Positions 58,201 through 64,000 of a stretch of DNA of 64,000 nucleotides are shown here, in pieces. The first letter of the stretch is position 1; each line of letters begins with the position of its first letter. The notes beneath the pieces were generated by a model. That model saw only the letters and a program-made list of their open reading frames with translations, ran no database searches and was not told the origin of the DNA. Position numbers and translations under genes: made by a program. The stretch comes from Saprospiraceae bacterium. Its GTDB lineage: Bacteria > Bacteroidota > Bacteroidia > Chitinophagales > Saprospiraceae. The DNA lies in contig JAJCYH010000004.1 of the NCBI GenBank assembly GCA_029262995.1, forward strand, positions 104,617 to 168,616. The letters run 5' to 3'.

Positions 58201-61200
58201 AAAGAGTGGATTAGTAACGATATTCGCATAAGCATTATTTTCAACAATAACTGTTATTTCATCGGCAGATATACATGATCCAGATTGAACAGTTGCTGTA
58301 TAGACGGTTGTTTCAGTAGGGCTAACAAAAATAGTAGGACTTGTATCACCTGTACTCCATAGGTAATTTCCTGCAATATTTGAAAACAATTCAACTTCCT
58401 GACCAGAGCAAATTGTGATATTGGGGCCTAGGTTGAGGTTGATTTCATCTTTAACAATAATGGTTATATTGTCACTTACTTGGCATGTTTCTTTCCAGGC
58501 AGTTACGGTTATCGTAATTGTTTGAGTAGGGATTATAGTTATTGTATTTCCTGATTGTCCTGTACTCCATTGTATTTGATCAAAATTTCCTTCAATATCT
58601 AAAATCACTTCAGCGCCATTGCAAATTTCAATATCAGGACCTAAGTCTATAGATCCACTATTAAAGGAACTTATCATTAATTCGTCACTACCAATACATC
58701 CATTAGGTGAAGTAACAGTTACAGAAAATAGTTGACCTGGACTTGGTGTTATTGTTATTTGTGGAGTAGTTTCTCCAGTATTCCATAATACAGCTCCTAC
58801 AGGGTTGTCTAAATATAAAGTTGTTTGTTCGCCAAGACATATTGACGAAGATCCTATAATTTCGACATTTGGGTTATTTTCAACATTTACAGTTATAGAA
58901 TCGATAGATTCACACAATCCTGAAGTCACTGTAAGGTAATATGTGGTATTTTGTAAAGGTATTACTGTAATTGATGAACTGGATTCACCTGTACTCCACA
59001 TATAAGTTCCGTTTATATTTGAATTAATAGATGTGCTGGATCCTTTACATATGGTTTTATCTGGTCCTAACTCTACTTCTACTGACTCTACGACGGAAAT
59101 AGAAATTGTATCTGATAATGTGCAGCTTCCTTGAGTAACACTTACAGAATAACTTTCATTTTGAAGTGGAGATACAGTTATCGTATTTTCTATACCTCCC
59201 GTACTCCATAATACACTGTCATAATTGCCATTAAACCCGATGTTAATAATGCCACCTTCACAAATCTGAAGATCTGGACCTAAGTTAATGTTTTGAAGGA
59301 CAAATGGAGTAGGGAAAACAATGTCATTTGCAGTACATCCTTCTTCACTGAATACTGTAGCACTGTAGCTAAATCCAGGACTAGGAAATAGTATCAGGGA
59401 ATCTGCGATTGTTCCATTATTCCAAATTATTGTCCCTGGTGAAGCATTGGTAGTCAGTAGCAGACTTTCACCAGGACAATAATTCTCCTCTGTAATAATT
59501 TCAATGAAGGGTTCGTCAACAATAATTGTTATCTCATCTGTAGCCGAACATGAACCCGATGTTGCTGTAACAGAATATATTCCTGAAGTTGAAGGATTGA
59601 TCGTAATTGAATTTCCTGTTTGTCCAGTGCTCCATTCAAATTGTCCACCAATATTATTTACTGTTAGTGTAACAGTTTCTCCTTTACAGACTGTGATGTC
59701 ATTTCCTAATTCTAAATCAAGTAAGTTTGTAACATTTACAGTTACAGTATCATAACTTACGCAGCCATTTAGAGTTGCAGTTACATAATAGCTAGTAGTG
59801 ACTAAAGGGATAACATTTATAAAGTTGTTTGTAGAACCATTGCTCCAAAATAGATTTCTATAGTTACCGGTTACCTCTAGTTGGACTTGTTCTCCTATGC
59901 AAATATTTTGATCAGGTCCAATGTCAATGGTACTTTGGTCATAGGCCTCAAATGTAATTGATGCAGTTGCCTCACATCCTTCAATATTTGTTACTGTAAC
60001 GGTATAAATAGATCCGTCAATTGGCGAAACACTAAATGCATTTGTGATATTTCCATTACTCCATTCATAATCTCCAGCTGATCCACTAGCTTGCAGAAAT
60101 ACCTCTTCTCCTAGACAAAATAGTGGATCTGTAGTAATTTCTACAAATGCTGCTTCTTCAATAACGTTTACAGTGATTTGATCTTCATCAATGCATCCTC
60201 CAGAGGTTACAGTAACGGAGAAAGTTGTTGTGGAGAAAGGTGACACTTGTATTGTGGAAGTGTTTTGTCCTGTACTCCAATTGTACTGACCAACAGAATT
60301 ACTTCCTAATTGTATCGTTTCACCTCTACATATTGTAGGATCAGGACCCAACTCAACATTTAGCACAGTATCAACATTTATGGTAATTTGTTTAATGGCT
60401 GAACAATTTCCATAATAACATATTACCTCATATGATGTAGTAGTATCTGGAGTTACACTTATTTGCTGACTAGTTTCACCAGTTTCCCATAAAACAGCGT
60501 CAAATATTCCTGTTATTTTAAGATTAACGGTTTCTCCAGCACATATAAACAAATCTTGTCCTAAGTCTAGTGTAGTTTCAAAACTTACAAATATTATTTC
60601 ATCAATCCACTCACAATTACCCGAGGATGTTAATGTCACACTATATGATTCTTGATCTACAGGGAATACTGTAATAGATTCAGTTGAATCTCCATTACTC
60701 CATAAATAACTACCTGGAGTAGATTCTGTTTCTATAATTACTTCTTCACCAGGGCATATTATATTGTCGTTTAAAATTTCTATATAAGCTTGTTGAAAAA
60801 CTTCTACAGAAACGAATGAAACATCAGAACAACCATTTTCCGTTAGAGATACTTCATAGGTAGAGTTTTGCAATGGCGTAACCCAAATCAAAGAAGCCGT
60901 ATCTCCTGTGCTCCATCGATAACCATATCCACTCACTGAACCAAAAGCTTGAATAAATGTAGAATCACCTAAACAAACAGATGCATCCCTTCCTGTAAAA
61001 ACATCTGGACTTTGTCTAATGTTAATAAAGAGGTTGTCAGTTGCAGTGCAACCATTAGAATCAGTAACTGTAACATTAAGTGTGCTTGGTGTATTTAAGT
61101 TTTGTAAAGTAATTGAATTGTTGCCAAAAGTTAGAACACCCCTATGTTCCCATTGGTAGGTTCCAGCATCTGAACTTTGTGCAATGATAGTAATGTCATT

Positions 61201-62292
61201 ACCTGAACATACAAAAGTATCTTGGCCAAGCTCAACCATCATTTCTCTTACTTCAACTAAAATTTCTCTGGTTACAACACAAGATCCTAAAGTAGCTGTT
61301 ACAGAATAAAATGTATTTTCAGTTGGAGAATCTGTTATAGTTGGCCCGATTTCACCTGTATTCCAAACAAGTTCAGCTTCATCATAAGAACTAGCTGATA
61401 GGGTAAATGTTTCACCTAAGCAAATTAGCAATTCATTTGACACATCAACTTCCATAAATAGGCATGAACTAGCAAGAGTATAGACTTCATAACTGGAGGG
61501 TACAACAGGAACTTTTGTAGATATAGATCCACTACTATAATCAGGTGTAGTTCCTGTGAACATTGCTGAGTTATTTGCTTGATTAATTGAATTGAAATCT
61601 ATATATGATGGAATATATTCCCATTGGGCTCCATTCCATCCAACAATAGCTAGTCTTTCTAAATCATTTGAAGTGATCAAGTCAACCTTGCTGTTTCCAT
61701 CCCAAGTCAAAGTAATAATTGTTGGGTCAGATCCATTGATATCCCAATATTCATATTCACTTACTTTTATGATTGCATCATCATAAAGAGATGTATCAAA
61801 AGGTCCAGTTTGTGGCAAAATTGGGAAGTCTCCACCTCTAATGTCATTCGTTATCGCAACTGTAGGATCTACAGCAAAATAAGCTGCTTCAACATAAGCT
61901 CCACCAGAAACGGCAGCTGGTCTAAATGACCCATTATCACCCACGGGAAATAAAAATCTGGTATTGCCAAAAAATCTTACATACCCATCAACATATTTTG
62001 TATTATCTGCCTCAACCCATGTTGCTCCTGGAGCAAAATTGAAATAACCTAAAGTAGGTAGTCGTTCTGCTCCAATGATTCCTGGCTGAGTACCTGTAAA
62101 TTGTGTAGGAATTTTAAAAGAATGTTCTCCAAAAATAGTTAGGTTTCCCTCTGAGTGAATAAATGTATTACCAAATGCACTTGAAGGACTTGTCTGAGCA
62201 TGAATTAAACCATTATAAAATAGTGTTATCGCTAGGAGTAATAATCCTGGGACTAAACTTATTCTATGATTTACATTACTATTCTTTAACAT
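55222..62292 (-). CDS. Giant multi-repeat surface protein with T9SS type A sorting domain
   Basis: A 2356-residue secreted protein. Order: signal peptide (to about residue 33, IHAQ); an N-terminal beta-rich region of about 240 residues (FFGNTRFLFPVGDNG); 21 Ig-like repeats of about 71 residues, most with a conserved Cys pair; a DUF11-like domain (SVLVGNKGEITATNIEV); two SdrD/SpaA-like B domains (IGDRVWMDTNGDGYQDN; GDFVWEDALGG); and a C-terminal T9SS type A signal (KIFPIPTTDFLNLQI to the terminal GQYYLNFYVGKEQFIVK). A surface adhesin or gliding-related filament is likely. It is followed on the same strand by the LysM gene 117 bp away. Confidence 0.9.
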   Translation of the reverse strand: MLKNSNVNHRISLVPGLLLLAITLFYNGLIHAQTSPSSAFGNTFIHSEGNLTIFGEHSFKIPTQFTGTQPGIIGAERLPTLGYFNFAPGATWVEADNTKYVDGYVRFFGNTRFLFPVGDNGSFRPAAVSGGAYVEAAYFAVDPTVAITNDIRGGDFPILPQTGPFDTSLYDDAIIKVSEYEYWDINGSDPTIITLTWDGNSKVDLITSNDLERLAIVGWNGAQWEYIPSYIDFNSINQANNSAMFTGTTPDYSSGSISTKVPVVPSSYEVYTLASSCLFMEVDVSNELLICLGETFTLSASSYDEAELVWNTGEIGPTITDSPTENTFYSVTATLGSCVVTREILVEVREMMVELGQDTFVCSGNDITIIAQSSDAGTYQWEHRGVLTFGNNSITLQNLNTPSTLNVTVTDSNGCTATDNLFINIRQSPDVFTGRDASVCLGDSTFIQAFGSVSGYGYRWSTGDTASLIWVTPLQNSTYEVSLTENGCSDVSFVSVEVFQQAYIEILNDNIICPGEEVIIETESTPGSYLWSNGDSTESITVFPVDQESYSVTLTSSGNCEWIDEIIFVSFETTLDLGQDLFICAGETVNLKITGIFDAVLWETGETSQQISVTPDTTTSYEVICYYGNCSAIKQITINVDTVLNVELGPDPTICRGETIQLGSNSVGQYNWSTGQNTSTIQVSPFSTTTFSVTVTSGGCIDEDQITVNVIEEAAFVEITTDPLFCLGEEVFLQASGSAGDYEWSNGNITNAFSVSPIDGSIYTVTVTNIEGCEATASITFEAYDQSTIDIGPDQNICIGEQVQLEVTGNYRNLFWSNGSTNNFINVIPLVTTSYYVTATLNGCVSYDTVTVNVTNLLDLELGNDITVCKGETVTLTVNNIGGQFEWSTGQTGNSITINPSTSGIYSVTATSGSCSATDEITIIVDEPFIEIITEENYCPGESLLLTTNASPGTIIWNNGTIADSLILFPSPGFSYSATVFSEEGCTANDIVFPTPFVLQNINLGPDLQICEGGIINIGFNGNYDSVLWSTGGIENTITVSPLQNESYSVSVTQGSCTLSDTISISVVESVEVELGPDKTICKGSSTSINSNINGTYMWSTGESSSSITVIPLQNTTYYLTVTSGLCESIDSITVNVENNPNVEIIGSSSICLGEQTTLYLDNPVGAVLWNTGETTPQITITPSPGQLFSVTVTSPNGCIGSDELMISSFNSGSIDLGPDIEICNGAEVILDIEGNFDQIQWSTGQSGNTITIIPTQTITITVTAWKETCQVSDNITIIVKDEINLNLGPNITICSGQEVELFSNIAGNYLWSTGDTSPTIFVSPTETTVYTATVQSGSCISADEITVIVENNAYANIVTNPLFCLGEMVVLDSEGSQGTYVWNTGETGQTINQFPVNNSTYYVTVTTSEGCVDVDSITMQKFDDRELFDKDAIDICEGETVSLEVLGLYQSLSWDDGSSENPRFVQPTNTTTYLATADFRSCSSTDEITVNVNTSLNLDLGVDIYLCEGKSVELRSNIIGQYLWNTGSTSNTISVSPEDPTLYTLTVTSSNCVATDSIWVFVEDAFVEILNNSVFCEEALVSLETIGSEGTYVWSTGESGPIIDVIPTSNQTYSVTITSDAGCQATDEITFTKYGGGDINLGPDITICQGGSTQLRVQGIFDYVIWSDGITGASRIVTPGNTTKYNVTAVYGSCLSFDQITVNVEENLNLSLGPDITICEGQTVELNDIDVGGNYLWSTGETTSSIIVNPTATTSYTVTVSSGICVDQDEIKVVVSDNCKIDLYLHKSSDNFNPETGDTIELSVLVGNKGEITATNIEVLEIIRSGFKLISHQTTEGTYNPNTSIWYLDSLETNKTQVLNLNVEVLTTGDYFNIAEVVKVDQQDVDSEPGNGDDSEDDFDKILLDVFTLVEVPDNTSEIGDRVWMDTNGDGYQDNSESGIENIEVQLFNSSNFFIPVETMSTGTNGSFRFTGLSSGVYFVKFIIPENLVITVPKFNGSNNTNFDDKDSDIENIFGYGTTNMINLEKGEKIKTCDGGLYPGGSIGDFVWEDALGGLDDRYDQMIDNGVEGVTLKLYDFTMDTFIRETVTDENGFYLFDNLVKGDYYLELVLPGILQHKDIVSPNVAVEDIDSDFNPFSMKTSRVTLVPGQHIDYIDAGLAGSLPLTLVDFWGERIYDDRLNRLFWTTESEFNTDKFIIERSLTQSLNFKPIGEVEAAGSSSEVLYYTFDDLNSIPAGEYYYRLKMIDLNGLYSYGPIIIIKVYEDGQEEEKPTVYKIFPIPTTDFLNLQIAVDQDQVFEAFLVNNLGQHVRTLEKQTLFEGNNLLNIDVIDLDQGQYYLNFYVGKEQFIVKVLILD
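56959..61464 (-). repeat. 21 tandem Ig-like repeats, 18 of them in six A-B-C triplets
   Basis: Protein-level repeats of about 71 residues inside the giant surface protein. From about 60792 to 56959 they cycle through three subtypes: A (GSxGTYVWSTGE-like), B (GxFDxVxWSTG-like) and C (LGPDITICxGxxVxL with GxYLWSTG). This gives six triplets of about 639 bp. Repeats 1-3, encoded nearest the 5' end, are more diverged. Confidence 0.85.
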
Positions 62293-62443
62293 CCCTTATT
62301 ATAGCTTTTGTATTACATTAATTAAGCCAGAGCACTATTCAATATATTCTAATTGACAACTGGTTTACAGAATTCTTAAAAGACTTGTAATTAAAGATTT
62401 GGAAAAAACAAATTTTTCTGAAATCCAATTTGGTAGATACTTA

Positions 62444-62467
62444 GGTGGGAAATTTTGATTTCCCATC
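62444..62467. other. Stem-loop upstream of the giant surface protein gene
   Basis: GGGAAAT (62447-62453) and ATTTCCC (62458-62464) pair perfectly across a TTTG loop and extend by three more pairs (one G-T wobble). There is no T-run on either side, so it is not a standard terminator. It could be in the 5' leader of the giant surface protein gene or processing signal for the gene upstream. Confidence 0.45.
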
Positions 62468-62533
62468 GGTATCCAAGCCGCTTTGTTGATTATTATTGTT
62501 TTCAATTTTTTTAGTTAATCGGTTTTTAAAAAA

Positions 62534-64000
62534 TTAATTTTCACAGAACAGGATATTTATATAAGTACAATTATTAGTTGGAACCGATATAATATCATAG
62601 TTCAATACTCCTAAATCTGTTACCCCAGTAACGCTAATTACTGAGTTATCATAATCTAATACATGGTAATCTAAATCAAGTGCTGCTTTTGTTGGAATAA
62701 CTCCTGCACTAGGACTTGAAATCACAGGTGTTGCATATTGAGATATATAATTGGCATGCATATCTATTACGAATGAACCTGTTGTACTTGCATCAATTGG
62801 AATTGTTGGAGGATAGAAACAATCCTTATTATCTATCGTGGTAGTTGTACCATCTTCAGAAGTATAAGTAAAAGTTTTATTTCCGTTATCAACCAATGAA
62901 GTGACCGTTTCTTCGATGTTAGTAGTAGTACCGTCACCAGAAGTGTGAGATGCAATGACATTAACACTAGCTGCACCGTTCAAGTCTGTAGCAGACGAGA
63001 ATAGAGAGCTAAGATCAACAGCATTAGTAGTACCATTTTCATCAGTGTATTCCAATTCATTTGTGCTACCGTTTAATGCAATTGAAGTGACCGTTTCTTC
63101 GATGTTGGTTACGGTACCGTCCCCCGAGGTGTGGGTAGCGATGATCTTACCATCGTTGATGTCTGCCATTACAGAAACTAAGTCACCAAGCGCGATCGAA
63201 TTAGTAATACCATTTTCATCGATGTATTCGATGGCATTGGAAATGTTATTAAAGGAAAGCGAAGTCACCGTTTCGCAGTTATCTACTACATTACAGAGGT
63301 TTATATTGGTTACGATACCATCTTCGTCGGTATAGTCAAAAGAGTTATCATCGATATTGAGAGCTACAGTAGTGGTTGTTTCATCATAAGTGGTGGAAGT
63401 CCCATTTTCAGAGACGTAAGTAAAAGTACCATTACCGTTATCTACAAGGGTAGTAACGGTTTCTTCTATGTTGGTTACGGTACCATCCCCTGAGGTGTGG
63501 GTAGCGATGATCTTACCGTCGTTGATGTCTGCCATTACAGAAACTAGAGTTGTAATAGCAATAGTATTGGTATTGCCATTTTCATCTACATACTCTAAAG
63601 CGTTGGTTGTATTGTTAAAAGAAAGTGAAGTTACAGTTTCGCAGTTATCCACTACATTACACAGGTTAATATTGGTTACGATACCATCTTCGTCGGTATA
63701 GTCAAACGAGTTATCATCGATATTGAGAGCTACTGTAGTGGTTGTTTCATCATAAGTGGTAGAGGTCCCATTTTCAGAGACGTAAGTAAAAGTACCATTA
63801 CCGTTATCTACAAGGGTAGTAATCGTTTCTTCTATGTTGGTTACGGTACCATCCCCCGAGGTGTGGGTAGCGATGATCTTACCATCGTTGATGTCTGCCA
63901 TTACAGAAACTAGAGTTGTAATAGCAATAGTATTGGTATTGCCATTTTCATCTACATACTCTAGAGCGTTGGTTGTATTGTTAAAAGAAAGTGAAGTTAC
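62534..64000 (-). CDS. Tandem-repeat beta-strand surface protein, 5' end outside window
   Basis: The frame is open from the window edge to the stop at 62534 (488 codons seen). It consists of a 122-residue repeat containing MADINDGKIIATHTSGDGT, FTYVSENGTSTTYDE, LNIDDNSFDYTDEDG and SLSFNNTTNALEYVDENG, each ending in a short beta hairpin with an xYxDENG turn. The last 110 residues form a distinct cap (SFVIDMHANYISQYATPVI to NILFCEN). No T9SS sorting domain is present at the C-terminus. An internal ATG begins each repeat and should not be taken as the gene start. Function is likely adhesive or structural. Confidence 0.8.
   Translation of the reverse strand, partial: VTSLSFNNTTNALEYVDENGNTNTIAITTLVSVMADINDGKIIATHTSGDGTVTNIEETITTLVDNGNGTFTYVSENGTSTTYDETTTTVALNIDDNSFDYTDEDGIVTNINLCNVVDNCETVTSLSFNNTTNALEYVDENGNTNTIAITTLVSVMADINDGKIIATHTSGDGTVTNIEETVTTLVDNGNGTFTYVSENGTSTTYDETTTTVALNIDDNSFDYTDEDGIVTNINLCNVVDNCETVTSLSFNNISNAIEYIDENGITNSIALGDLVSVMADINDGKIIATHTSGDGTVTNIEETVTSIALNGSTNELEYTDENGTTNAVDLSSLFSSATDLNGAASVNVIASHTSGDGTTTNIEETVTSLVDNGNKTFTYTSEDGTTTTIDNKDCFYPPTIPIDASTTGSFVIDMHANYISQYATPVISSPSAGVIPTKAALDLDYHVLDYDNSVISVTGVTDLGVLNYDIISVPTNNCTYINILFCEN
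63170..64000 (-). repeat. 366-bp tandem repeat
   Basis: The ATG of the MADINDGK block recurs at 63901, 63535 and 63169, spaced exactly 366 bp. Copies 63901-63536 and 63535-63170 are nearly identical, with mostly single-base differences, and the tail of an earlier copy occupies 63902-64000. A shortened, diverged copy follows to about 62900. Confidence 0.92.

Noticed and set aside
57482..59755. Plus-strand open frames opposite the giant surface gene
   Set aside because: They recur because the minus-strand repeats recur, show biased composition and have no domain features; treated as shadows.
63535..63901. Gene start at the ATG at 63901
   Set aside because: The frame stays open upstream to the window edge with repeat-type sequence, and the same ATG occurs in every repeat.
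63170..64000. CRISPR-like regular repeat
   Set aside because: The 366-bp units are coding, contiguous and without unique spacers; they are protein repeats.

Overview
The window is an AT-rich piece of a Bacteroidota chromosome. Lineage signs: a short RpoD starting [11 protein letters not shown], a GWxTD protein, type IX secretion (T9SS) C-terminal domains of two classes, a carboxypeptidase-regulatory-domain TonB receptor, the BshB1 bacillithiol deacetylase, TAnnTTTG promoter boxes and almost no Shine-Dalgarno sites. The mix would suit a free-living, Saprospiria-like organism, but this placement is a guess. No tRNA, rRNA, CRISPR array, IS element or phage was seen.

Layout. 1-1734: feoA and the first 501 codons of feoB. 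1977-9709: fatty-acid and redox enzymes (acyl-CoA dehydrogenase, two-motif PlsC, MBL hydrolase, YdeP-type molybdopterin oxidoreductase, alanine dehydrogenase), then hutI and hutU of histidine breakdown. 11743-17213: a lipoprotein, a complete TRAP transporter (small permease, large permease, TakP-like binding protein), a BASS-family transporter and an acyltransferase. 17510-23631: fatty acid hydroxylase, truC, small secreted proteins, glpX, DoxX, a START-like protein and rpoD. 23632-24356 has no live gene but holds a clear Lrp/AsnC pseudogene and a short tandem repeat. 24357-38447: S41 protease, a divergent Sua5-like protein, a T9SS PKD protein, rplS, SDR, GWxTD protein, nitrilase, haem-binding protein, TonB receptor, NdpA-like protein and a PLP dehydratase.

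38457-47394, minus strand, is the most interesting part. Nine closely packed genes appear to encode a whole route to inositol-phosphoryl ceramide: CDP-alcohol phosphatidyltransferase (phosphatidylinositol-phosphate synthase), a DUF4833-like protein, an Aur1-like PAP2 enzyme, serine palmitoyltransferase, a GNAT protein (candidate bacterial ceramide synthase), an NAD-dependent epimerase-like protein (candidate ceramide reductase CerR), inositol-3-phosphate synthase, a PgpA-like phosphatase and a GtrA membrane protein. The Bacteroides inositol-lipid cluster and the Caulobacter ceramide genes are known separately; here both halves lie in one apparent operon. A FabH-like ketosynthase is divergent from it.

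47567-55104: FabH-like protein, bshB1, RNA methyltransferase, acyl-CoA carboxylase beta subunit, EGF-like lipoprotein, CBS-like enzyme and a LysM protein. 55222-64000 is surface-protein territory: a 2356-residue T9SS protein with 21 Ig-like repeats, 18 of them arranged as six copies of an A-B-C triplet, and the 3' part of a second protein built from a 366-bp tandem repeat that runs off the window end.
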